A DNA stretch of 51,106 nt, taken from an uncultured SAR116 cluster alpha proteobacterium. GTDB lineage: Bacteria > Pseudomonadota > Alphaproteobacteria > Puniceispirillales > Marisalimonadaceae. The notes beneath the pieces are model-generated. The model was not told the DNA's origin. It saw only the letters and a list, made by a program, of their open reading frames with translations, and searched no databases. Where the stretch lies: assembly GCA_902618195.1 (NCBI GenBank), contig CACMZO010000007.1:1-51106 (forward strand), in the 5' to 3' direction. Shown in pieces: positions 43,728 to 51,106 of the stretch. A program made the translations under genes and the position numbers. How positions within the stretch are numbered: position 1 is the stretch's first letter; every line of letters begins with the position of its first letter.

Positions 43728-44645
43728 ATGAATGAATTAGGATTAAAAGGTAAAGTTGCAATTGTTACAGGTTCGGGCGGAGGTATTGGAAGAGAAATAG
43801 CGCTAGCCCTAGCTAATGAAGGTGTAAAAATATTAGCAAATGATATAGGTGTATCTCTGAGTGGAGAAGGTGGATCAATTCAACCTGCAGAGGAAACTTG
43901 TGGATTGATAACACAAAAAGGAGGAGAAGCTATACCAGACACTAATAGTGTTACCTCATGGTTATCAGCATCAAAAATTATTGAGAATGCTTTAGATAAT
44001 TTTAAGCAAGTTGATATTATTGTTAACAATGCAGGTATTTTAAGAGATGTAATTTTTCATAAAATGGATCCAAAAGATTGGGCAGATGTTATTGATGTAC
44101 ATTTAAATGGTAGTTTTTATATTAGCAGAGCAGCAGCACCATTTTTTAGAAAACAAAACTCAGGTTCCTTTGTTCATATGACAAGTACTTCTGGCTTAAT
44201 AGGTAACTTTGGGCAAGCTAATTATTCTGCAGCAAAATTAGGGATAGTTGGATTATCAAAATCAATATCTTTAGATATGAAGCGTTTTAATGTAAGATCA
44301 AATTGCATTGCACCATTTGCTTGGAGTAGAATGACGAATTCTATACCTTCAACAACCGAACAAGAAAAAGCTAGAGTCGAACGTCTAAAAAAAATGACCC
44401 CCGAAACAAATGCTCCACTTGCAGTATACCTTTCATCAGAAAATGCAAAGGATATTACAGGACAGATTTTTAGCTCAAGATTAAATGAGTTATTTATTTA
44501 TAACCAAAATAGACCTGTAAAAAGTGTTCATAATAGCAAAGGATGGAATCCACAAAAAATAATGGAAATAGCGATGCCAGCATTTAAGCCTTACTTCACT
44601 CCTTTAGAAAGAAGTGGTGATGTGTTTAGTTGGGATCCCTTATAA
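43728..44645 (+). CDS. Short-chain dehydrogenase, 3-hydroxyacyl-CoA/MFE-2 type
   Basis: 305-residue SDR. TGSGGGIG (14-21) is the cofactor loop, NNAGI the central strand, and the active site is S...YSAAK (MTSTSGLIGNFGQANYSAAKLG). The longer N-terminal loop after beta-2 (GVSLSGEGGSIQPAEETCGLI) and the length resemble the dehydrogenase part of peroxisomal multifunctional enzyme 2 and related bacterial proteins acting on (3R)-hydroxyacyl-CoA or steroid-like substrates. It ends convergently on gph with a 6-bp overlap. Substrate uncertain. Confidence 0.85.
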   Translation: MNELGLKGKVAIVTGSGGGIGREIALALANEGVKILANDIGVSLSGEGGSIQPAEETCGLITQKGGEAIPDTNSVTSWLSASKIIENALDNFKQVDIIVNNAGILRDVIFHKMDPKDWADVIDVHLNGSFYISRAAAPFFRKQNSGSFVHMTSTSGLIGNFGQANYSAAKLGIVGLSKSISLDMKRFNVRSNCIAPFAWSRMTNSIPSTTEQEKARVERLKKMTPETNAPLAVYLSSENAKDITGQIFSSRLNELFIYNQNRPVKSVHNSKGWNPQKIMEIAMPAFKPYFTPLERSGDVFSWDPL

Positions 44646-45305
44646 ATTTAAAACTGATTTTAAATCAGATATATTATTTAGGTAAAAATCTGCACCTAAA
44701 GATTTACAATCCTCATTCGTATAACCACCATCAACTATTACAGAACTAATTTCTGCATTTTTTGCTGCTAAAATATCTACCTTTGTATCTCCAACCATTA
44801 TAAATTCATTTTCATCACTATCATATTGATTGCATATAAAGTCTATCATTTGTCTTTGAGGTTTAAGTGGAACATCATCTTTTGCACCAACAATAAAATC
44901 AAAATTATCAAATAAATTCATTAGTTTTAAAATTTTCTCTGCAACATGTTGTCTTTTATTTGTACATATATTTATACGAATGTTTTTATCTAATAAATAG
45001 TTAAGAATATCTTTAACACCTGGCATTAAAGTAGTTAGGTAATATGGATTTTCAGAATATTCTTTTCTATACGTTAAGAAAAAGTCATCTATTAAATTTA
45101 AATTGGCTCCTGAAAATTTAAGTACATTCTCAGATAATTTTAACATACCTTCGCCAACAAAATCTTGAAGTTTTTCCTCTGTTATAAATTTTAATTTAAA
45201 TTGCTCTAATGTTTTATTCATAGCAATACACATATCTGGTATTGAATGAATTAAAGTTCCATCTAAATCAAAAATGATTATTTTGTTTGCAGTCTTCTTT
45301 GACAT
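44640..45305 (-). CDS. gph: Phosphoglycolate phosphatase (HAD family)
   Basis: 221 residues with the four HAD motifs: FDLDGTLIHS (nucleophile Asp), CTNKR, the lysine in PLKPQ, and MVGDTKVDILAAKNA. The helical cap type and the VGEGMLKLSENVL sequence match Gph. It dephosphorylates 2-phosphoglycolate from DNA repair or from RuBisCO oxygenation. It is the last gene of the fbp-tkt-pgk-gap-rpe-gph run, 3 bp after rpe, an arrangement like cbbZ in Calvin-cycle operons. Confidence 0.87.
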   Translation of the reverse strand: MSKKTANKIIIFDLDGTLIHSIPDMCIAMNKTLEQFKLKFITEEKLQDFVGEGMLKLSENVLKFSGANLNLIDDFFLTYRKEYSENPYYLTTLMPGVKDILNYLLDKNIRINICTNKRQHVAEKILKLMNLFDNFDFIVGAKDDVPLKPQRQMIDFICNQYDSDENEFIMVGDTKVDILAAKNAEISSVIVDGGYTNEDCKSLGADFYLNNISDLKSVLNL

Positions 45306-45308
45306 AAG

Positions 45309-45965
45309 TTATCTCAAAGAAGTTATTCTTTCCTTATAGATACTTTTATTCTCTCCAGAAAATATAAAAGATCCAGAAACAAGGATATTTGCACCAGCAT
45401 TTTTAACAAGAGTTGCCGTTTTATCATCTATGCCACCATCAACCTCAATATCAATATTAAAGTTTTTTACTAATTCTTTTATGTTTTTAATTTTTTGAAT
45501 TGATGATTTTATAAACTTTTGTCCTCCAAAACCTGGATTTACTGACATAACTAAAATTAAATCAATCTTATCTAAGACATACTCTAACCCTGAAATATCA
45601 GTACCAGGATTGATTGAAACACCAGCTTTACATCCTGTATTTTTTATAGATGATAAAGTTTTATCTAAATGTCCACAAACTTCTTTATGAACAGTAATTA
45701 TATCTGAACCAGCATTTTTATACTGTTCTATATACTCGTGAGGGTTTGATATCATTAAATGAGTATCAAAACATTTTTTGGTTTTATTTCTAATACTAGA
45801 AATAACAGAAGGACCAAAAGTTAAATTTGGAACAAAATGTCCATCCATTACATCTAAATGAATCCAGTCAGCTCCAGCTTCATCAATATCATTAACTTCT
45901 TGACCAAGATTACTAAAATCAGCAGATAAAATTGATGGTGCAATGATTATGTTTTTTGAGGACAT
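45309..45965 (-). CDS. rpe: Ribulose-phosphate 3-epimerase
   Basis: 218-residue TIM barrel that interconverts ribulose 5-phosphate and xylulose 5-phosphate. IAPSILSADFSNLGQEV at the start, HLDVMDGHFVPNLTFGP (metal ligands), VMSVNPGFGGQKFI and EVDGGIDDKTA are the family motifs. Three bases downstream of gap on the minus strand. It also connects the ribose salvaged by the phosphonate route to central metabolism in a general sense. Confidence 0.95.
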   Translation of the reverse strand: MSSKNIIIAPSILSADFSNLGQEVNDIDEAGADWIHLDVMDGHFVPNLTFGPSVISSIRNKTKKCFDTHLMISNPHEYIEQYKNAGSDIITVHKEVCGHLDKTLSSIKNTGCKAGVSINPGTDISGLEYVLDKIDLILVMSVNPGFGGQKFIKSSIQKIKNIKELVKNFNIDIEVDGGIDDKTATLVKNAGANILVSGSFIFSGENKSIYKERITSLR

Positions 45966-45968
45966 AAA

Positions 45969-46976
45969 CTATAAATATTTTCCAATTTCTAATGCAGTAT
46001 CACACATTCTATTTGAAAAACCCCATTCATTATCATACCAACTCAAAATTCTTACAAATTTCTTGTTCATAACTTTTGTTTGATCAGAATGAAATATTGA
46101 AGAGGATGGATTATGATTAAAATCACTTGAAACAAGTTTTTTATCATTAAGACTTAAAATATTTTTTAATTCAGTTTCAGAAGCAATTTTTATTGCCTCA
46201 TTAATTTCTTCAATCGAAGTTTCTTTCTTTGAATTAAACTTAAAATCAACAACTGAAACATTTTGTGTAGGAACTCTAATTGCAACACCATCAAGTTTAC
46301 CATCTAGTTCAGGTAAAACTAAACCAACAGCTTTAGCCGCACCTGTTGATGTGGGTATCATATTAGCTGCTGCAGCCCTTGCTCTATAAAGATCAATATG
46401 CATTGTATCTAATGTTGGTTGATCTCCGGTATAAGAATGTATTGTGGTCATGAAACCATTTTCTATACCTACAGATTTATTTAACACGTACGCTAGAGGA
46501 GCAAGACAATTAGTCGTACACGAAGCATTTGATAAAATTTGATGTTTACTTGAAATTTTTTTATGGTTTACACCATACACGACAGTAAGATCGGCTCCAC
46601 TCGCAGGAGCAGATATAAGAACTTTTTTTGCACCTGCAGTTATGTGTTGCTGAGCCTTTTCTTTACTAGTAAAAATTCCTGTACACTCTAAAACAACATC
46701 TACGTCTAATTTTTTCCAAGGTAAATTTACAGGATTTCTTTCAGAAGTGACTTTAATTGGTCCTGTTCCAACATCTAGGTCACTGCCATTAACTATAACA
46801 TCCCTATTAAAAATGCCATGAACAGAATCATATTTTAATAAATGTGCATTTGTTTCTATAGGACCTAAATCGTTAATGCCAACTACTTTAATATTGTCAT
46901 TTTTATTTTCAATGATAGATCTAAGTATGTTTCTACCAATTCTACCAAATCCATTAATTGCTACATTGACTAACAT
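45969..46976 (-). CDS. gap: Glyceraldehyde-3-phosphate dehydrogenase
   Basis: 335 residues of type I GAPDH. NAD fold AINGFGRIGRNILRS, catalytic cysteine in SNASCTTNCLAPL, and the C-terminal WYDNEWGFSNRM. The segment GINDLGPIETNAHLLKYDSVHG has Asp after the second strand, favouring NAD, although the following residues are typical of both GapA and GapB forms. Between pgk and rpe in the carbon-metabolism operon. TTCCTTTC on the plus strand (GAAAGGAA on the coding strand, 46980-46987) is its ribosome site. Confidence 0.95.
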   Translation of the reverse strand: MLVNVAINGFGRIGRNILRSIIENKNDNIKVVGINDLGPIETNAHLLKYDSVHGIFNRDVIVNGSDLDVGTGPIKVTSERNPVNLPWKKLDVDVVLECTGIFTSKEKAQQHITAGAKKVLISAPASGADLTVVYGVNHKKISSKHQILSNASCTTNCLAPLAYVLNKSVGIENGFMTTIHSYTGDQPTLDTMHIDLYRARAAAANMIPTSTGAAKAVGLVLPELDGKLDGVAIRVPTQNVSVVDFKFNSKKETSIEEINEAIKIASETELKNILSLNDKKLVSSDFNHNPSSSIFHSDQTKVMNKKFVRILSWYDNEWGFSNRMCDTALEIGKYL

Positions 46977-46993
46977 TATTTTCCTTTCGTAAG

Positions 46994-48184
46994 TTAACTT
47001 ATAGGTTGAATACCTGGCAATACTTTACCTTCTAACCATTCTAAAAATGCACCTCCTGCAGTGGATACATAACTAAAATCATTCAATACTTTTGCATTGT
47101 TCAATGCAGAGACTGTATCACCTCCACCTGCAACACTCAAAATCTTTTTTTGTTTTGTAAGGCTTGAAACATATGAAGCAACTTTATTTGTACCTTTATC
47201 AAATGGGTAAGTTTCAAAAGCACCTAATGGTCCGTTCCATAATATAGTTTTACATTTATTAATATTTTTATTAATAAGGTTTATCGATTTTGGGCCAATG
47301 TCTAGTGCCATCATATTATGTGGCATTGAGTCAAAATTAGTAATTCTATATTCAGCATTTTTTTTTAAATTTTCAGACATAATGAAATCAGTTGGCAAAA
47401 TTAAATTACAATTATTATTTTGTGACTTTTCTATAAGCTCTTTAGCTAAATCAATGCATTCTTTCTCAAACAAACTTTTACCTACATCAAGACCTTTTGC
47501 AGCAACAAAAGTATTAGCCATAGCTCCACCAATAATAATAATGTCCATTTTTTTTAGTAAAAAATTTATTACATCTATTTTGGTTGAAACTTTTGACCCT
47601 CCAATTATTGCAGCAACAGGTTTATTAGGATTATTTAAAACACTCTCTAAGGCTTTGATCTCTTTTTCTAAGTGAGTTCCCATAAAAGAAGGTAAAAAAT
47701 TTGTCACTCCTACCGTACTAGAATGCTTTCTATGAGAACATGAAAAAGCATCATTAACAAAATAATCAATCCCCAAAATTAAATCTTGCGAAAAATCTTT
47801 ATTATTAGTTTCTTCTCCCTTATGAAATCGTAAATTTTCTAAGAGTAAAACTTGACCCTCTTTAAGATTATTTTTTAATTTTTCCACTTTTGGCCCAATA
47901 CAAGTTGGTGAAAACAAAATAGGACAATTTACTGCTTTTGACAAAGGTTCTATAAATGGTCTTAAACTGTACTTTTTATTATATTCACCATTAGGTCTTC
48001 CAAAGTGACTACAAAGTACTACCTTGCCACCTTTTTTAATAATTTCTTGAATTGTCGGTAAAACTGATTGAAGCCTTGTTTCATCTTGAACAATACCATT
48101 TACTACAGGCAAATTCAAATCAACCCGGACAAGAAGCAATTTGTTCATTAAATCTAACTTAAATAGTTCTTTCGAAGAAGACAT
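46994..48184 (-). CDS. pgk: Phosphoglycerate kinase
   Basis: 396 residues, normal length. LLVRVDLNLPVVNGIVQDETRLQ at the start, LCSHFGRPNG, LLLENLRFHKGEE, IIGGSKVSTKI, LILPTDF and the C-terminal SVAGGGDTVSALN with the ATP-binding glycines. Converts 1,3-bisphosphoglycerate and ADP to 3-phosphoglycerate and ATP, or the reverse in gluconeogenesis. Three bases downstream of tkt. Confidence 0.96.
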   Translation of the reverse strand: MSSSKELFKLDLMNKLLLVRVDLNLPVVNGIVQDETRLQSVLPTIQEIIKKGGKVVLCSHFGRPNGEYNKKYSLRPFIEPLSKAVNCPILFSPTCIGPKVEKLKNNLKEGQVLLLENLRFHKGEETNNKDFSQDLILGIDYFVNDAFSCSHRKHSSTVGVTNFLPSFMGTHLEKEIKALESVLNNPNKPVAAIIGGSKVSTKIDVINFLLKKMDIIIIGGAMANTFVAAKGLDVGKSLFEKECIDLAKELIEKSQNNNCNLILPTDFIMSENLKKNAEYRITNFDSMPHNMMALDIGPKSINLINKNINKCKTILWNGPLGAFETYPFDKGTNKVASYVSSLTKQKKILSVAGGGDTVSALNNAKVLNDFSYVSTAGGAFLEWLEGKVLPGIQPIS

Positions 48185-48187
48185 AAC

Positions 48188-50179
48188 TTATGTATTAATT
48201 TTACCTAAAATTTTTTCTCTGATCTTATCTGAACTTAATCCAAAATGTTCAAACAAATGATTTGCAGGTGCTGATGCTCCAAATGTTTTCATTCCGATAA
48301 AAATACCATTTGATCCTATATATTTATGCCAGCCTAATTCTGAACCTGCTTCTATACCAACTTTTAATTTTTCTCCAAGAACATTTAATTTATATTCTTC
48401 TGATTGTTTTTCGAATATCTCCCAAGATGGTAAAGACACTACTGAAGCCTTAATGTCATCATTTAATAATAGATCAGAAGTTTCTAATGCAATTTCAACC
48501 TCAGAACCTGTGGCAATTATTGTTAAATCTCTGTCATTTCCAAAATCTTTAACGAAATATCCCCCTTTACTTGTAAGATTATCATTCCCTTTTTCGTCCC
48601 TAAATGTTTTTAAGCCTTGTCTAGATAAAGCCAATATAGATGGTCCATCATATTTAAGTGCAAGTTCCCATGCTTCTGCTGTTTCAACTGCATCAGCAGG
48701 ACGAAATACATTTAGGTTAGGAGTTGCTCTCAGCATTGCTAAATGCTCTACCGGTTGATGAGTTGGACCATCTTCACCCAGACCAATTGAATCATGGGTT
48801 AGCACATAAATTACTTTAGTTTTCATTAGAGCTGACAGCCTAATTGAGCTTCTCATATAATCACTAAAAACTAAAAAAGTTCCTCCATATGTTACAAAAC
48901 CTTTATGAAGTGCTATTCCATTCATAACAGCCCCCATCATATGTTCTCTAATTCCATAATGAATATAATTAGCTTTAAATTTTTTTGGTTTTACAGAATT
49001 CATATCGGGGGTTTTTGTTAAATTTGATCCAGTTAAATCCGCTGATCCACCAGCAATATTATTTATATTAGATGACAAAATTTTTAGAAATTCTAAACTT
49101 GCCTGTCTTGTGGCTAATTTAGGTTTTTCTAATTTCAATTTTTGAATATGAGTTTTTAAATTTTTTTCAAAGATTGGTGGTAAATAGTTTGAATTATTTT
49201 TAATAAATTTATTTTTTTTAGGACTTTTATTAAATCTATCTTCCCATTCCTTTCTAATTTTTGATCCTCTGTCAACTGAAGCTCTCCAATGATTAAGAAT
49301 GTCTTTTGGAACTTCGAATGGTTTACTTTTCCAATTTAATTCTTCCTTAACTTTTTCAACTTCATTAACCCCAAGTGGAGATCCATGTGTTTTTTCAGTA
49401 CCTGCAAGATTTGGTGAACCAAAACCAATTATAGTTTTGCAAGCAATAAATGAAGGTTTATTTGATTTTTTTGCATTTCCAATCGCTTTTGATATTTGAT
49501 CAAAGTCGTGTCCATCAACTTTTTGAGTATGCCAACCTGATGCTTTAAATCTAGCAATTTGATTACTTGAATTTGACAAATTAGTATTACCATCAATTGA
49601 AATTGAATTGTCATCCCAAAGAACAATTAACTTTGTTAGCTTTAGATGTCCAGCAAATTCTATTGATTCATGACTTATACCCTCTTGAAGACATCCATCA
49701 CCAACAATGACATAAGTAAAATGATCAACAAGATTTTTTCCAAACTTAGCATTAGACATCCTCTCAGCCAAAGCCATGCCAACAGCAGTTCCTAACCCTT
49801 GACCGAGAGGTCCTGTTGTAGTTTCAACTCCTAAAGTATCGCCATATTCAGGATGACCAGGTGTGTTGGAATTTAACTGGCGAAAGTTTTTTAAACTTTC
49901 AACATTCATGTCAATATAACCTAAAAGGTAATTTAGAGCGTATATTAGCATTGACCCATGACCCGCTGACAAAACAAATCTATCTCTATCTGGCCAATCA
50001 GGTTTTTTTACATCGATATTCAAATATTTGGAGAATAAAATTGTTGCAACATCAGCAATACCCATGGGCATACCAGGATGACCTGAGTTTGCTTTTTGAA
50101 CCCCTTCAGCTGCGAGCACTCTTATTGCATTAGACATTCTTTTTAATGTTTCTATATTTAATCCTGATGTTTTAGACAT
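48188..50179 (-). CDS. tkt: Transketolase
   Basis: 663-residue thiamine diphosphate enzyme. RVLAAEGVQKANSGHPGMPMGIAD at the start, GDGCLQEGISHE (the GDG...N motif region, with WDDNSISIDG following), and the pyrimidine-domain sequences HDSIGLGEDGPTHQPVEHLAMLRA. It shuttles two-carbon units in the non-oxidative pentose phosphate or Calvin pathway. Second gene of the minus-strand operon, 28 bp after fbp. Ribosome site GAGAGAA (50182-50188 on the coding strand). Confidence 0.96.
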   Translation of the reverse strand: MSKTSGLNIETLKRMSNAIRVLAAEGVQKANSGHPGMPMGIADVATILFSKYLNIDVKKPDWPDRDRFVLSAGHGSMLIYALNYLLGYIDMNVESLKNFRQLNSNTPGHPEYGDTLGVETTTGPLGQGLGTAVGMALAERMSNAKFGKNLVDHFTYVIVGDGCLQEGISHESIEFAGHLKLTKLIVLWDDNSISIDGNTNLSNSSNQIARFKASGWHTQKVDGHDFDQISKAIGNAKKSNKPSFIACKTIIGFGSPNLAGTEKTHGSPLGVNEVEKVKEELNWKSKPFEVPKDILNHWRASVDRGSKIRKEWEDRFNKSPKKNKFIKNNSNYLPPIFEKNLKTHIQKLKLEKPKLATRQASLEFLKILSSNINNIAGGSADLTGSNLTKTPDMNSVKPKKFKANYIHYGIREHMMGAVMNGIALHKGFVTYGGTFLVFSDYMRSSIRLSALMKTKVIYVLTHDSIGLGEDGPTHQPVEHLAMLRATPNLNVFRPADAVETAEAWELALKYDGPSILALSRQGLKTFRDEKGNDNLTSKGGYFVKDFGNDRDLTIIATGSEVEIALETSDLLLNDDIKASVVSLPSWEIFEKQSEEYKLNVLGEKLKVGIEAGSELGWHKYIGSNGIFIGMKTFGASAPANHLFEHFGLSSDKIREKILGKINT

Positions 50180-50207
50180 AATTTCTCTCGACGATTTTAA
50201 TTTAGAC

Positions 50208-51106
50208 TTAATTAGTATTTAAAAAAATTTCAACCTCTTCTTTAGAACCAAAAATAAAAGGTACACGTTGATGTATTTCATTCACTTCTACGTTTAGAAT
50301 ATCGATTGAACCATTTGTAGCTTTTCCTCCAGCCTGACTTACCAGAAAAGATATGGGATTAGCTTCATAAGTTAGCCTTAGTCTTCCATTTTTATTTTCT
50401 TCTCTTTTATCTTCTGGATAAAGAAAAATTCCACCTCTTTCAAAAATTCTACTTGCGTCTGCAACTAATGACCCCACCCACCTCATATTAAAATTTTTTT
50501 CTCTTATTCCATCAGTTCCGTCTTCACAATTTTTTATGTAATTTTTTACCTTGTTATTCCAATATCTTCTGTAAGAAGAATTAATAGAAAATTCAGATGT
50601 TGATTTAGGGATCAATATATTTGGATTTGATATATTAAATTGATTCTTTTTATGATCATAATAAAAAGAATGTACTCCTTTACCAAGTGACAAAATAAGA
50701 GTTGTTTGAGGCCCATACACAAAAAAACCAGCACATAGTTGAGATTTGCCATTTTGTTTTAAAGAATTCTCAATTGAACTATTATGATAAGGAAGAATTG
50801 AAAAAATTGTTCCTATTGATATGTTATTACCAATATTTGATGATCCGTCTAATGGATCGCAAAATATCAAATATTTTCCATTTTTATCTATAGTTGTCAT
50901 TCCATCTTGTTCTTCAGAACAATAGGCAGCAACCATGCTATCATTTATAGACTCAAAAACACATTCATCAGCGAAAATATCTAATGGTTTTTGTTTATCA
51001 CCATCAGCATTTTGAGAAGTTTCTTTCTTACTTTCTAATTTAGAATTATTTCTTATTGAGTTTGATATTTTAATCGCTGCATTTGAGATATCTAATATAA
51101 CCTTGT
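50208..51106 (-). CDS. fbp: Fructose-1,6-bisphosphatase class I, N-terminus cut by right edge
   Basis: The frame is open past the internal ATG at 50936 to the edge; the extra codons read NAAIKISNSIRNNS, then ADGDKQKPLDIFADECVFES, the GDxQKxLDxxA motif of class I FBPase. Further motifs: YLIFCDPLDGSSNIG (metal site, DPLDGS), YGPQTTLIL, RWVGSLVADASRIF, GGIFLYPEDKREENKNGRLRLTYEANPISFLVSQAGG. At least 299 residues are present, so only a few dozen N-terminal residues are missing. It hydrolyses fructose 1,6-bisphosphate in gluconeogenesis or the Calvin cycle. First visible gene of fbp-tkt-pgk-gap-rpe-gph; upstream genes lie outside. Confidence 0.94.
   Translation of the reverse strand, partial: KVILDISNAAIKISNSIRNNSKLESKKETSQNADGDKQKPLDIFADECVFESINDSMVAAYCSEEQDGMTTIDKNGKYLIFCDPLDGSSNIGNNISIGTIFSILPYHNSSIENSLKQNGKSQLCAGFFVYGPQTTLILSLGKGVHSFYYDHKKNQFNISNPNILIPKSTSEFSINSSYRRYWNNKVKNYIKNCEDGTDGIREKNFNMRWVGSLVADASRIFERGGIFLYPEDKREENKNGRLRLTYEANPISFLVSQAGGKATNGSIDILNVEVNEIHQRVPFIFGSKEEVEIFLNTN

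Noticed and set aside
49861-50133. Plus-strand frame of 90 codons opposite tkt
   Set aside because: Antisense shadow of a clear transketolase gene; no ribosome site or recognisable motif.

Overview
This 51 kb window is AT-rich (roughly 30% GC by eye) and densely packed, with overlapping stops and starts and very short intergenic gaps. The gene content points to an alphaproteobacterium: a DUF1013/TrcR-type regulator, a COQ9-family gene divergent from rpsU, a fused PntA, and a plcP-agt type lipid-remodelling pair. Low GC and streamlining suggest a planktonic marine lineage of the SAR11/HIMB59/AEGEAN-169 kind, but I cannot fix the genus. No rRNA, CRISPR array, insertion sequence or integrase is visible. 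Two tRNAs are present: Ser-GGA and Arg-CCU.

Layout. (1) 1-1712: a DNA cytosine-5 methyltransferase, cut by the left edge, with an unassigned C-terminal extension. (2) 2266-15729: a C-P lyase phosphonate locus, consisting of phnCDE, a hexapeptide acyltransferase, a PhnM paralogue, phnF, phnGHIJKL, phnN, a DUF1045 2H phosphoesterase and phnM, followed by an ACR3-type arsenite exporter. (3) 15933-18124: a PlcP-like phospholipase C gene overlapping a glycosyltransferase gene whose C-terminus is a complete DgkA-type diacylglycerol kinase. (4) 18125-18773: a noncoding stretch with a duplication scar, a long hairpin, a GC-rich inverted-repeat block and tRNA-Ser. (5) 18774-34487: housekeeping genes (lepA, leuA with a structured leader, ygfZ, trcR-like, purEK, metA, coq9, rpsU, pntAB, an ABC1 kinase, pepF). 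(6) 34571-43479: an acyl-CoA synthetase and a surface-glycan/polyprenyl-sugar module. (7) 43573-51106: tRNA-Arg, an SDR, and a minus-strand operon fbp-tkt-pgk-gap-rpe-gph.

How it fits together. Regions 2 and 3 read as one phosphorus-scavenging island. Phosphonates are imported by PhnCDE and cleaved by PhnGHIJ(KL)M to ribose cyclic phosphate; the DUF1045 enzyme plausibly replaces the missing PhnP, and PhnN converts the product to PRPP. ACR3 would remove arsenite derived from arsenate taken up during phosphate starvation. PlcP and the glycosyltransferase would replace phospholipids with glycolipids. The fused kinase would place both fates of diacylglycerol, glycosylation and phosphorylation, in one polypeptide; I consider this the most interesting single observation. 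A 78-bp imperfect repeat, joined to a 22-nt phnM fragment, brackets the lipid genes and records a past duplication or insertion.

Limits: all functions are assigned by reading motifs. No database search or folding program was run.
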